This document shows, one piece after another, positions 26,168 through 35,043 of a stretch of DNA of 64,000 bases. The notes under the pieces were generated by a model that was given only the letters and a program-made list of their open reading frames with translations, did no database searches and was not told the origin of the DNA. Each line of letters opens with the position of its first letter. Position 1 is the first letter of the stretch. The stretch lies in the NCBI RefSeq assembly GCF_029633915.1, contig NZ_CP091092.1:2294001-2358000 (forward strand). The letters run 5' to 3'. Origin of the DNA: Methanomicrobium antiquum (lineage in GTDB: Archaea; Halobacteriota; Methanomicrobia; Methanomicrobiales; Methanomicrobiaceae). Made by a program: the position numbers and the translations under genes.

Positions 26168-26584
26168 CTAAATTGTTTTGTTTATCTTCTCAAGTATCCG
26201 AACAAGGCTTTTTACTTCGTCTTCAGAGAGGATTGAAGCTATCTCATCAGAGAGACTCATATGATGGCTGTGATGATCAAAAAATGCCTCTTTTCCTTTT
26301 TCTGTCAGGCGGATGATGTATGATCTTCTGTCGCTTTCGCTTCTGTCGCGAACAGCATAGCCTCCTTTTTCAAGCCTGTCAACGGTCACTGTTATTGTGC
26401 CGGTTGTCACTCCAAGAGATTTTGACAAATCCTTCATGCTCATGCTCCCGTTGTGGCCCAGCTTTTCAATTGCATGTGCACCTGCAACAGTAAGAGAGCC
26501 CTGTTGGATTACGGAATTTTCCCAGGATGTGAACCGGTCGAAGAACTCGACAAGGTTTTCATTTAACTCTTCAGTCAAATTCAT
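26168..26584 (-). CDS. MarR family regulator, probable metal sensor
   Basis: 138 residues; wHTH MSMKDLSKSLGVTTGTITVTVDRLEKGGYAVRDRSESDRRSYIIRLTEKG. After the wing comes FFDHHSHHMSLSDE, a His cluster like that of zinc-responsive AdcR/ZitR. Cotranscribed with the zinc/cadmium ATPase, so it probably represses it until metal rises. The link to AdcR is inference from the His cluster and context. Confidence 0.85.
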   Translation of the reverse strand: MNLTEELNENLVEFFDRFTSWENSVIQQGSLTVAGAHAIEKLGHNGSMSMKDLSKSLGVTTGTITVTVDRLEKGGYAVRDRSESDRRSYIIRLTEKGKEAFFDHHSHHMSLSDEIASILSEDEVKSLVRILEKINKTI

Positions 26585-26600
26585 TTAGAGTACCTTAAAG

Positions 26601-26632
26601 TTTGAATATCAAATTATTAGCAATTAATATTG
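26601..26632. promoter_or_regulatory. Candidate MarR operators
   Basis: Two palindromes before the MarR ATG: TTTGA-ATA-TCAAA (26601-26613) and CAAT-TAAT-ATTG (26621-26632). Right position for autoregulation of the MarR-ATPase operon. Confidence 0.4.
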
Positions 26633-26815
26633 TTTGAAGATCTTAATATATTTATTTCATCCGGAAATTCTCTCCCCGTGCAAAAAGAAATGACACAAAA
26701 ATGCAATGAAATCTAGAATAATCCTTACACGAAATAAAAATTTCAGAAAGGTTTTGCTAAACAGGCGGAAATCACAGGAAAAAATTATCACAACGAATGC
26801 ATAACTAAAATTATT

Positions 26816-27136
26816 ATGGCACAGATAAAACCGGCTGATGTTAAAGAGGCGGCAGAAATTTTGGGAATCTGTGAAAGAGCTTCTTTTAATGAAATAAGGC
26901 AGATGTACCGCGACCAGATTAAAAAAATTCATCCTGACATCTCAGAAAAAAGCCCGGCTGTCTCAAACGAAGAAACACTAAGGCTTAATAAGGCATATTC
27001 TGTTCTTGTTTCGTACTGCATGAATTACTCTATTTCATTTGCAGATGAGGATATATCAGAAAGTCTGCATTTTTCAAAGATAAGCTACGAAGACTTCTGG
27101 AATGAGAGATTCAGAGACGATCCTATCTGGGGCTGA
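26816..27136 (+). CDS. J-domain protein, short
   Basis: 106 residues. J domain at about 8-72 with ILGICERASFNEIRQMYRDQIKKIHPDIS; the HPD tripeptide needed to stimulate DnaK is present. No Gly/Phe region or zinc finger, so it is a J-only co-chaperone or a specialised adaptor. No dnaK nearby. ATG 26816 follows a weak upstream signal. Confidence 0.8.
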   Translation: MAQIKPADVKEAAEILGICERASFNEIRQMYRDQIKKIHPDISEKSPAVSNEETLRLNKAYSVLVSYCMNYSISFADEDISESLHFSKISYEDFWNERFRDDPIWG

Positions 27137-27228
27137 ATGTCGGTGGTTTATTTTAATGATTTTTGATAACTTCAAAAAAATTCGAAGCCAACGCGGATTT
27201 TAATACCTTTTCTGACTAATAATGCCGA

Positions 27229-28545
27229 ATGAACAAAAAGATATTTTTAGTTATCGGAGTCATCGTGGCTTTGATATCCTGTGCGGCAATTTCGGGTTGC
27301 ACAGACTCATTCCAACAGCCCGGGGAAAAGACTCAGACTCCTACACCAGCGCCCGGTGAGACAACAGATGTTGTTTCAAATAGCACTAAGAGCCCGCAGG
27401 AAATTGTTGCTGATTCAAACAACGCATTTGCATTCTCTTTGTACCGGCTGCTTTCAGCTGAGAGTTTAGATGATGAAAACATTTTCTTCTCGCCGTATTC
27501 TGTTTCATCCGCATTTGCCCTTGTTCTTGAAGGTGCAAAAGGAAACACTGCTGATGAGATTAAAGACGTCTTCTCATTTCCAAAGAGTATGGATACACTA
27601 AGGCAGGGATTTTACTCATTGAATGAAGGCATCAATTACGAAGGCAGCGGATACTCCTTAAGCACTGCAAATGCTCTCTGGGCCGAAAAGACGTATCCTT
27701 TCCTTGAATCATACCTTAAAACAGCAGAGGAGTACTACTCGGCAAACACAACAAACCTTGATTTCAAAAACAGTCCTGAAGAGTCACGCCTTACAATAAA
27801 TTCCTGGACTGAGGATAAAACAAACCAAAAAATAAAAGACTTAATCCCGGAAGGTATGATAAGCCCGCTTACAAAGCTTGTAATTACAAATGCAGTGTAC
27901 TTCAAAGGAGACTGGGTATACGAGTTTGACAAGGAAAAAACACAAAAGGCTGACTTTTACTCCCCCTCAGGAGTTGTAGAGGTCGACATGATGCAGAGGA
28001 CTGATGAAGAAGCTGTCTTTATGTATTATGAGTCTGACACACTCAAAGCCTTAAAAATGCCATATGAAAGTGAGGGAAAAAAGAAGCTTTTCATGACTGT
28101 TCTGCTTCCAAAAGATAACTCAGCCTTAGAACCCGGAGAATTTGTTGATGCTGATAAATTAGCTGAGATTGAAAAGTCGTTTAAGTCACAGCAGGTTCAT
28201 GTCTATCTTCCGAAATTTAAGCTTGAGACTGAGTACTCACTTAACGATGCACTTGAAAAGATGGGAATGCCTAAAGCCTTCTCAGATGAAGCCGATTTTT
28301 CAGGAATGGACGGAACAGATGACCTTTTCATAAGCGATGTTGTGCACAAGGCATATGTTGATGTAAATGAGGAGGGAACAGAGGCCGCCGCCGCAACAGG
28401 CATTGTATTCAGAACTACTTCAGCAGGACCAACAGATGTTGAGGTACCTGAATTTTTAGCAGATCATCCGTTTATGTTCATAATCGAGGATGAAGAGTCC
28501 GGAAACATTCTCTTTATGGGAAAGGTTTCAAATCCGGCAAATTAA
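27229..28545 (+). CDS. Serpin family protease inhibitor, lipoprotein
   Basis: 438 residues. Signal peptide with a lipobox-like ISGCTDS (Cys about 24), a Thr/Pro linker, then a full serpin domain (about 60-438): NIFFSPYSVSSAFALVLEGAKGNTADEI, FSGMDGTDDLFISDVVHKAYVDVNEEGTEAAAATGIVF, DHPFMFIIEDEESGNILFMGKVSNP. The hinge EEGTEAAAATG has the small residues of inhibitory serpins; counting from it, the scissile bond falls near RTT-S. Membrane-anchored on the outside, probably guarding against extracellular serine or cysteine proteases. TATA-like tttaatacc upstream. Confidence 0.93.
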   Translation: MNKKIFLVIGVIVALISCAAISGCTDSFQQPGEKTQTPTPAPGETTDVVSNSTKSPQEIVADSNNAFAFSLYRLLSAESLDDENIFFSPYSVSSAFALVLEGAKGNTADEIKDVFSFPKSMDTLRQGFYSLNEGINYEGSGYSLSTANALWAEKTYPFLESYLKTAEEYYSANTTNLDFKNSPEESRLTINSWTEDKTNQKIKDLIPEGMISPLTKLVITNAVYFKGDWVYEFDKEKTQKADFYSPSGVVEVDMMQRTDEEAVFMYYESDTLKALKMPYESEGKKKLFMTVLLPKDNSALEPGEFVDADKLAEIEKSFKSQQVHVYLPKFKLETEYSLNDALEKMGMPKAFSDEADFSGMDGTDDLFISDVVHKAYVDVNEEGTEAAAATGIVFRTTSAGPTDVEVPEFLADHPFMFIIEDEESGNILFMGKVSNPAN

Positions 28546-28623
28546 AACAAAAAACCGTGCAGAGATAAAAGTTTGTAATCTTTAAACATCCCTTTCGGGA
28601 AAAAAGAATAAAAAATAATTTTT

Positions 28624-30132
28624 TCACGCAGGCCATGCAACTGCAAAATGCCATCCGGTGAAGGGTGATTGTTGAAATACTGCATTATAATAAACTCCGT
28701 CCTCTTCATAACTACAGGAACCACTACTACTGTTGAAAATCTCCTCCAAAGCTGTCTTTAATGATTTATTCCTGTCATATGCAGATATGCTCTGTGATAT
28801 TTTTCCTTTCTCTGAATGAATGGCAAATTTTCCTTCATTGTCGATTGCGAAGAACAAAAACGGCTCCGGGATTTTTTCCCTTGTTTTATCGGTAAGTGCA
28901 TCAAGATATAACGAAGCACCTAAAATTCCTTTTGTATTGCCCTTAATTATTACAGGAACTGCAACAATTCCTGTATTTTTTCCTGTCGAGTGGCTTACAA
29001 CAACGTATCCGACCGACACATTGCCGGCAATTATATCCGGGAAATATGGCCGGCTTTTAAGACTTGCAGAGGTTAGGCCGTCGACAACAGTATAATATGA
29101 CCCGTCAGGAAGTGCATACCATGTCCTTGCATCAGGCTGGTTTTTTTCAAGTGCTGCAAGAAGAGGGCTTATTTTTCCCCATTCGCCTGATTTTACCTCT
29201 GATGTTTCTCTAAGAACTTCATATGACAAAAGAACCGGCCTTATCATGCCGTCTGTATCAGAAATTATTGTATGAAGAGCCTGTTGTGCAACAGCAGCCG
29301 GGGAATCTGGGACACTCTCTTTTGATGTAGCAGTTATGTTGTATTTCTGCCTGATTTCATCGAAAGTGCCGTCCGCTTTTATCTCATCAAGTGCAGACTG
29401 CCAATCATCTACTAAAGAATCAGGAACGTCAGGACTAAAAGCGATATACATCTCAACAGTCCTGACCTGATATACCGGTGTAAATGTGAGCAGGTCCAGA
29501 CCCTCCTCTTTTGCAATAGCCTCCGCGTTTGTACTGCTTCCAAGCCAGAGGCTGATTTCGCCTGAGATTAAGCTTTTTAGACATTCGGCATCGGTTCTGA
29601 AGACTTTTATATCTTCAAAATTGTTTTCCTTTAGGAACTGATTTCGTGAGTCGTCTTCTACGACACCTGTGGTGCCTGTTTTCTTTGCCACCTCAAGGCT
29701 TTTTATTGTAATGCCTGATTTGTTTGATGCATAAAGAGTGTAATCAAAATATGCAACAGGCCCTGCCCATTTGAATAAATTTTCGCGTTCATCAGTTCTT
29801 GCGGCTGAATAAAGCGCTACAAACGGCCCTTTTTGTGCAATTTCATAACCTCTTTTCCATGGCAGAATTTCAATTTCGGATGTCTGGTTTAGTTTTGCTA
29901 AAATTTCGTTTACAACATCAGTTGCCCATCCGGCCGCCCTGCCATCAGGTCCTTTATAGTTAAACGGCGGAAATTCTTCTGTTATTATTCTTAAATCTGA
30001 ATCAATAGGCTTTTCCCCGGGAGAATTTTCCATTGCAGAATTTTTTTCAGTCAGATTTTCTGTGCTTCCGCATGCAACTAAAAAACCTGTTAAAAGCAAC
30101 AATACAAAAACAGTGTATATAATTTTCTTCAT
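28624..30132 (-). CDS. Solute-binding protein family 3 - Cache fusion, lipoprotein
   Basis: 502 residues from ATG 30132 (GGGGGA site just upstream; the longer frame to 30216 runs through a promoter). Lipobox LTGFLVACGS. Residues about 48-275 are an SBP_bac_3 domain (DLRIITEEFPPFNYKGPDGRAAGWATDVV, LYSAARTDERENLFKWAGPV), and about 285-495 a Cache-like sensor domain (LPDGSYYTVVDGLTSASLKSRPYF, GASLYLDALTDK). No ABC permease or signalling domain is attached, so it may present a ligand to another receptor or act as a scavenger. Possible operator upstream at 30184-30204. Confidence 0.8.
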   Translation of the reverse strand: MKKIIYTVFVLLLLTGFLVACGSTENLTEKNSAMENSPGEKPIDSDLRIITEEFPPFNYKGPDGRAAGWATDVVNEILAKLNQTSEIEILPWKRGYEIAQKGPFVALYSAARTDERENLFKWAGPVAYFDYTLYASNKSGITIKSLEVAKKTGTTGVVEDDSRNQFLKENNFEDIKVFRTDAECLKSLISGEISLWLGSSTNAEAIAKEEGLDLLTFTPVYQVRTVEMYIAFSPDVPDSLVDDWQSALDEIKADGTFDEIRQKYNITATSKESVPDSPAAVAQQALHTIISDTDGMIRPVLLSYEVLRETSEVKSGEWGKISPLLAALEKNQPDARTWYALPDGSYYTVVDGLTSASLKSRPYFPDIIAGNVSVGYVVVSHSTGKNTGIVAVPVIIKGNTKGILGASLYLDALTDKTREKIPEPFLFFAIDNEGKFAIHSEKGKISQSISAYDRNKSLKTALEEIFNSSSGSCSYEEDGVYYNAVFQQSPFTGWHFAVAWPA

Positions 30133-30183
30133 CTTTCCCCCACCAATGATAAATTTTAAGTTATTTTCATCAGAATCTGATGT

Positions 30184-30204
30184 TTCATCAGAACCTGACG
30201 GTTT
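30184..30204 (-). promoter_or_regulatory. Shared 5'-region motif, copy B
   Basis: Minus strand AAACCGTCAGGTTCTG then ATGAA; one mismatch in 21 from 7774-7794. Lies about 25 nt after a TATA-like box and about 50 nt before ATG 30132. Next to it is CTGATG-AAA-CATCAG, a second palindrome. Confidence 0.45.
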
Positions 30205-30324
30205 GATTCTGGACAAGTAGTAATGAATTCTGTATATATATTATAATCCCCACGTTTCATCTATCTTTAAAAACAGTCATTTTACAGATCTTTAATTAAC
30301 ATTTAGTCAGAGGTTACTTCTGCT

Positions 30325-30393
30325 AAAAACGTCCATGAAATTATATTTCATGCACGGTTTCATGTAAATTACGAAGTAAATTTCATGTAAAAA
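30325..30393 (+). repeat. Dispersed palindromic element, copy 6 (close to consensus)
   Basis: AAAAACGTCCATGAAATTAT, ATTTCATGCACGGTTTCATG, TAAATTACGAAGTAAATTTC, ATGTAAAA in direct succession. Both hairpins are intact. Confidence 0.9.
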
Positions 30394-30480
30394 TCGCTGT
30401 TATTTTTCAGCCGTTTTGCCATTGGCTTTGTCTTTTTTTTCATCGGATTTATAAGGATTAATACTGTAACTTATATAAGG

Positions 30481-31722
30481 ATGGACAGGAGTGAAGAAGT
30501 TATGAGTTGTAAAATCGCTGTTGGCGATAATTCAGATTATCCGGGATCTGACTTTTATAAGAAGCTGAATCTTTATCAGAATGAAGCAGAGGAGATGATT
30601 AAAAGGGCAGGAGAAGATCTTTTGGTTTTGAAAAAAACGAAGTGGATGCCTAAATATTCATCGCTGATTCTTGTCCTTGCAATAATACTGAATCTTGTCC
30701 TTTTGTCTGTTTTTGCCTTTGAATATTTTATCTACTGGATAATGTGCTCGTTTATATTTCTGATGGTAAATCCGTTTTTGCTGATGCTTCCAACCGATTT
30801 TAAGGATTTAAGAAAGATTAAGGATTATGCTTTTAGCTTAAAAATTACCGAGAGAAAAAAAATAGAAGAGGAAAAGGCGCTTTTGGGAGAGAAAAAAGAG
30901 AAGGAGGCCTTAATTTCCAAAGAGAAGATAAAGGCAGTTTCACGCCAGAGAAAGTATCTTTATGAATTTGTATGGAATATTTTCTTCATCAACTGCCAGC
31001 CGCTTGCTCCCGGATTTTTCTTGCTTTTTATTCTTTCGTCAGTTTTTGCCTTTTCCGGATGGTTCTTTTCAGGTGATTTTGCAATTTTCCCTTCAGTTGC
31101 TGTGATAATACAGTCTGCGGCAATTATTATTTTTTATTTTGCAATTGTCCATGTTGAGCCATATTCAACCGGATTTTTCTCTAGGATGACGGCTCTTCGC
31201 TCAGGCTTTAAGGAGAGATACGGAAAAGGTAAAATTTCAGGGCTTAAGTTTTTACTTATTGCGGTAGTTTTGATTATAGTTGCAGGAATTTTATTTACAG
31301 CGGCTATTCTTCTTCCGGGCTTTACTTACAAGAGTTTCATGTCGGCTGAGGGGGATATTCAGATAAAAGCTGTTTCATTTTTGATTGTTTTTATATCACA
31401 GATGATTTTTGTAAGATTTTTTCAGGGTTTATACAGCCGAAGGCTTGTTGAGGATTATTTAGGCTCTGTTGTTAAAAATACAGGGGAGAGTATTATTCCG
31501 GCAATAGCTCAGCTTAAGGCTGAAATTGCGGAGTCCGGAACCGCCCATGATATTTCAGGTGATTTTAAAGAGAGACTTTTTGCACTCGATATGGAGATTT
31601 TTAAAATCAGGGCGGTTAGGATTGATTACAGGTCGCTTTTTGGCTTCTTTCCGGTCTGCATGGTAAATCCCAATGTATCTGTTCTGCCTGAAATTTTTGA
31701 CAGGGCTGATGATAAGGTGTGA
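30481..31722 (+). CDS. Polytopic membrane protein of unknown function, 413 aa
   Basis: Helices at about 60-80, 84-102, 178-198, 204-228, 258-285 and 300-322, with a charged coiled-coil between the second and third (ITERKKIEEEKALLGEKKEKEALISKEKIKAVSRQRK, about 120-160) and a soluble C-terminal domain after 325. A TATA-like box ends only a few nt before the ATG, so the transcript may be nearly leaderless from 30481 or start at the next Met (residue 8). Family not recognised. It precedes the restriction-modification island by 157 bp. Confidence 0.7.
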   Translation: MDRSEEVMSCKIAVGDNSDYPGSDFYKKLNLYQNEAEEMIKRAGEDLLVLKKTKWMPKYSSLILVLAIILNLVLLSVFAFEYFIYWIMCSFIFLMVNPFLLMLPTDFKDLRKIKDYAFSLKITERKKIEEEKALLGEKKEKEALISKEKIKAVSRQRKYLYEFVWNIFFINCQPLAPGFFLLFILSSVFAFSGWFFSGDFAIFPSVAVIIQSAAIIIFYFAIVHVEPYSTGFFSRMTALRSGFKERYGKGKISGLKFLLIAVVLIIVAGILFTAAILLPGFTYKSFMSAEGDIQIKAVSFLIVFISQMIFVRFFQGLYSRRLVEDYLGSVVKNTGESIIPAIAQLKAEIAESGTAHDISGDFKERLFALDMEIFKIRAVRIDYRSLFGFFPVCMVNPNVSVLPEIFDRADDKV

Positions 31723-31879
31723 TGGTTTTTTGAGGGTTTTATTAATTTAGGTATCTTCTAACTCTTTTTTTTCGGGCAGTGATTTTGCCGGATAATTTTT
31801 CGATTGGTTTATGCATCTCTAACTGTAATTAAAAATTACTATTGGTGTTTTTTGCAGGAATTGGGAGATTTTGAAATAA

Positions 31880-33382
31880 ATGGCAGATATAAATTCGGCA
31901 GATATTGGATTTGAGCAGAAAATATGGAACGCCGCATGTGTCCTTCGTGGAAATATGGATGCATCAGAGTACAAACACGTTGTTTTAGGTCTTATTTTTT
32001 TAAAATACATCTCCGATAAGTTCGAACAGAAATATAAGTCGCTGTTAGAGGAAGGCGACGGGTTTGAAGAGGATAGAGATGAGTACCTTGCCGAAGGTGT
32101 ATTTTTCGTTCCTCCTGAAGCCCGCTGGGATGAAATTGCAAAAAAAGCTCACACACCAGAGGTTGGAACGACAATTGATGATGCAATGCGGGCTATTGAG
32201 AAGGAGAACAAACGCTTAAAAGATATTCTTCCAAAGACATTTGCACGACCTGAGCTTGACAAGCGCCGGCTTGGCGAGGTTGTTGATCTGTTCACAAACA
32301 TTCAGATGGCAGATCATGGCGACCACAAGGACATTCTCGGAAGGGCATATGAATACTGCCTTTCAAAGTTTGCCGAGCAGGAAGGAAAATTAGCCGGTGA
32401 ATTTTATACTCCCGCCTGCGTTGTAAAAACAATTGTTGAAGTTTTACAACCCTGCCAGGGAAGAGTTTATGATCCCTGCTGTGGCAGCGGCGGGATGTTT
32501 GTTCAGTCTGCACATTTTATCGAGAATCATCGCGGGAATATCAATAATATCTCTGTCTACGGTCAGGATTCAAACCCGACTACCTGGAAGATGGCCCAGA
32601 TGAACCTTGCAATCCGTGGTATTGAGGCAGATCTTGGAAAGTTCAGCGCTGATACTTTTTACAACGATCTTCACCCGACACTAAAAGCCGATTTCATCAT
32701 GGCAAATCCGCCTTTCAACCTCTCAAACTGGGGGGCGGATAAGCTTTCTGATGACGCACGCTGGAAATATGGTATTCCGCCTTCGGGAAATGCCAACTTC
32801 GCATGGATGCAGCATATGATCTATCATCTTTCTCCTAAGGGAAGGCTTGGTCTTGTTCTTGCAAACGGTTCTTTGTCTTCGCAGTCAGGAGGAGAAGGAG
32901 GGATAAGGAAGAATATCGTCGAGGATGATCTTGTCGAGTGTATCGTTGCAATGCCTCCGCAGCTTTTCTATACAACACAGATTCCGGTCTCTTTGTGGTT
33001 TATCAACAAGGACAAAAAACAGACAGGAAAAACGGTTTTCATTGACGCCAGAAATATGGGGACGATGCGAACGAGAAAACTTCGTGAGCTGACTCAGGAG
33101 GAGATTGAGCTTATCGGAAAGACTGTTTCTCAGTTTGAGGCCGGAACTCTTGAAGATGTCAAAGGATTTTGTGCTGTTGTTTCAACGGATGACATCGCAA
33201 AGCATGATTACATCTTAACACCGGGAAGATACGTGGGGATTGCGGATGTAGAAGACGACGGCGAGCCGTTTGAGGAGAAGATGGAGCGGCTTACAGGGGA
33301 GCTTTCAGAACTGTTTGGAAAAAGCCGTGATGCCGAAGAGGAGATTCGCCGGCAGATGAAGAGTGTTGGTTTTGAGGTTTAG
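31880..33382 (+). CDS. hsdM: Type I restriction-modification, methyltransferase subunit
   Basis: 500 residues. N-terminal helical domain (GFEQKIWNAACVLRGNMDASEYKHVVLGLIFLKYISDKF), then the N6-adenine methylase core with SAM motif DPCCGSGGMF near 199 and catalytic NPPF in IMANPPFNLSNW near 276. Works with HsdS to methylate one adenine on each strand of a bipartite site and with HsdR to cut foreign DNA. First gene of the island; the DUF1016 gene starts 5 nt after its stop. Its C-terminus (LTGELSELFGKSRDAEEEIR) recurs as a relic at 34554. Confidence 0.95.
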   Translation: MADINSADIGFEQKIWNAACVLRGNMDASEYKHVVLGLIFLKYISDKFEQKYKSLLEEGDGFEEDRDEYLAEGVFFVPPEARWDEIAKKAHTPEVGTTIDDAMRAIEKENKRLKDILPKTFARPELDKRRLGEVVDLFTNIQMADHGDHKDILGRAYEYCLSKFAEQEGKLAGEFYTPACVVKTIVEVLQPCQGRVYDPCCGSGGMFVQSAHFIENHRGNINNISVYGQDSNPTTWKMAQMNLAIRGIEADLGKFSADTFYNDLHPTLKADFIMANPPFNLSNWGADKLSDDARWKYGIPPSGNANFAWMQHMIYHLSPKGRLGLVLANGSLSSQSGGEGGIRKNIVEDDLVECIVAMPPQLFYTTQIPVSLWFINKDKKQTGKTVFIDARNMGTMRTRKLRELTQEEIELIGKTVSQFEAGTLEDVKGFCAVVSTDDIAKHDYILTPGRYVGIADVEDDGEPFEEKMERLTGELSELFGKSRDAEEEIRRQMKSVGFEV

Positions 33383-33386
33383 ATAT

Positions 33387-34535
33387 ATGGGGGATTTTTC
33401 ATTTGATGTACTTGTCGGGTCTATTCGTGATGTTGACTCGCGTTTTGTCTCATCTGCTGTTAAGGCTGTTAATGTGAGTCTTACTCTTCGCAACTGGTGC
33501 ATCGGTGCGTATATATCGGAATTTGAACTGCATGGCTCAAATCGTGCAGGCTATGGGGACAAACTACTTTTGAATCTTTCAAAGGAGCTGAAGAATACCG
33601 GTCTTAAGAATTGCGGGAAGAGAGAGCTCTCAAGATATGTCCTGTTTTACAGTCGTTACTCTGATGTTGGCTCACTTTTGCCTGAGGCTATAAGAGAACA
33701 ATATCTGTCAGTATGCTCTCCGTCAGATAGTGATGAAAACCATTTTATATCAGGAATTGAGGGTACACTGTCCCCCCAATTCAGAACACCACCTGAAAAA
33801 CTGATTACCTCGCTTTCATTTTCTCATATTTCAGAGATTATGGAGATTGACGATCCATTAAAACGCCTTTTTTATGAGATTGAATGCATCAAAGGCTGCT
33901 GGTCAGTTCGTGAGTTAAAACGGCAGATAGGTTCACTTTATTATGAGCGTTCGGGACTTTCAGAGAACAAAGAGGCTTTAAGCCGTATTGCAAACGAAGG
34001 AGCAGAGATATCATCTCCTGTAATGGCTATCCGCGATCCTTATGTCTTTGAATTTTTAGGTCTTAAACCGGCTGAGGTCATGGACGAGTCAGAGTTTGAA
34101 TCAGCCCTTCTTGATAAGCTTGAATCATTTCTCCTTGAACTTGGACGGGGGTTTTGTTTTGAGTCCCGCCAGAAGCGTATTCTGATTGGAGATGAGTATT
34201 TTTTTGTTGATCTTGTCTTTTATCATCGGATTTTAAAGTGCCATATTCTTGTTGAGCTTAAAACAGAGCGGATGAGCCATGAGGCGGTCGGTCAGCTCAA
34301 TACTTATCTTAACTGGTTTAAGACAAATGAACTCTGCGAGGGCGACAATCCGCCGGTTGGAATTTTACTCTGCACTGAGAAGAATGACGAGCTTGTACGT
34401 TACGCAACGGCAGGGATGGCAAACGATCTTTTTGTTTCAAAATATGAGGTAGTTCTTCCTTCAACCAACGAACTGGAGAAGTTTGTTGAGGAAGAAATGA
34501 AACTGCTAAAGGGTCAGGGTGGTGAGCAGAGATGA
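33387..34535 (+). CDS. DUF1016 / PD-(D/E)XK nuclease (YhcG type), intact
   Basis: 382 residues from ATG 33387 (a longer frame overlapping hsdM at 33363 is less likely; GAGGTTT lies 6-10 nt upstream). DUF1016 N-terminal domain about 5-150, then the nuclease domain about 215-345: LESFLLELGRGFCFESRQKRI, YFFVDLVFYHRILKCHILVELKTE has the D...ELK catalytic set. Often found inside type I RM loci; thought to aid restriction or DNA repair. Here it lies between hsdM and hsdS. Confidence 0.88.
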   Translation: MGDFSFDVLVGSIRDVDSRFVSSAVKAVNVSLTLRNWCIGAYISEFELHGSNRAGYGDKLLLNLSKELKNTGLKNCGKRELSRYVLFYSRYSDVGSLLPEAIREQYLSVCSPSDSDENHFISGIEGTLSPQFRTPPEKLITSLSFSHISEIMEIDDPLKRLFYEIECIKGCWSVRELKRQIGSLYYERSGLSENKEALSRIANEGAEISSPVMAIRDPYVFEFLGLKPAEVMDESEFESALLDKLESFLLELGRGFCFESRQKRILIGDEYFFVDLVFYHRILKCHILVELKTERMSHEAVGQLNTYLNWFKTNELCEGDNPPVGILLCTEKNDELVRYATAGMANDLFVSKYEVVLPSTNELEKFVEEEMKLLKGQGGEQR

Positions 34536-34553
34536 TTGTTCAGATATTGTCAT

Positions 34554-34643
34554 CTGACCGGGGAGTTTTCCGGTCTTTTTGCAAAGAGCAGGAAGGCAGA
34601 GGAAGAAATAAGGAAGAACCTGCGGAGTCTTGGTTATGAGTGA
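34554..34643 (+). pseudogene. Relic C-terminus of a second hsdM
   Basis: Read in frame: LTGEFSGLFAKSRKAEEEIR then KNLRSLGYE and TGA. This aligns over its whole length with the last 29 residues of HsdM (LTGELSELFGKSRDAEEEIR...). No start codon and nothing hsdM-like before it, so it is the tail of a deleted gene. It is followed by the second DUF1016 gene in the same geometry as the intact hsdM-DUF1016 pair. Confidence 0.85.
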
Positions 34644-35019
34644 ACGCAGGAATCTGCCGGATGATTATTCCGGATTTTTATCAGATCTGAAGACACGCAT
34701 CCGTGAGGCACGGGTAAAGGCCGCCCTTTCAGTTAACCGTGAGCTCATTCTTCTGTACTGGAGTATCGGCAGGGATATTCTAAGGCGGCAGGAAGAGGAA
34801 GGCTGGGGTGCGAAGGTTATTGACCGCCTGTCTGCCGATCTTAAGAAGGAATTTCCGGATATGAAAGGACTTTCTTCCCGGAATCTGAAGTATATGCGTT
34901 CTTTTGCCAGGGCATGGCCTGAAGAGAATTTCGTGCAGCAGGCCGCTGCACAAATTACATGGTACCATAATGTAACACTGCTTGACAAATACGGCGGGAT
35001 TAAGAAAGTTTTTGAATAA
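34636..35019 (+). pseudogene. Second DUF1016 gene, N-terminal fragment
   Basis: 127 residues from ATG 34636 (GGAG 8 nt upstream, inside the hsdM relic). Strong DUF1016 N-terminal similarity: AALSVNRELILLYWSIGRDILRRQ, FPDMKGLSSRNLKYMRSFARAWP, ITWYHNVTLLDK. It diverges after DK and ends in YGGIKKVFE and TAA, about a third of the way into the family length. The missing tail turns up at 35913-36023 after the TIR and membrane genes. May still be translated as a free N-terminal domain. Confidence 0.85.
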
Positions 35020-35043
35020 ATTGATCTGGTAGTTGATAGAGAT

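Larger units (their letters stand above)
30133..30480. other. Divergent intergenic region with repeat copy
   Basis: Holds the shared 21-bp motif (30184-30204), the palindrome TCTGATG-TTT-CATCAGA region near 30168-30186, a TATA-like box for the leftward gene (about 30228-30245), the repeat copy at 30325-30393 and a TATA-like acttatataagg directly before ATG 30481. Confidence 0.6.

Noticed and set aside
30168-30204. C/D-box small RNA (TGATGA and CTGA boxes)
   Set aside because: The boxes are explained by the palindrome CTGATG-AAA-CATCAG; box spacing does not fit a standard C/D guide RNA.
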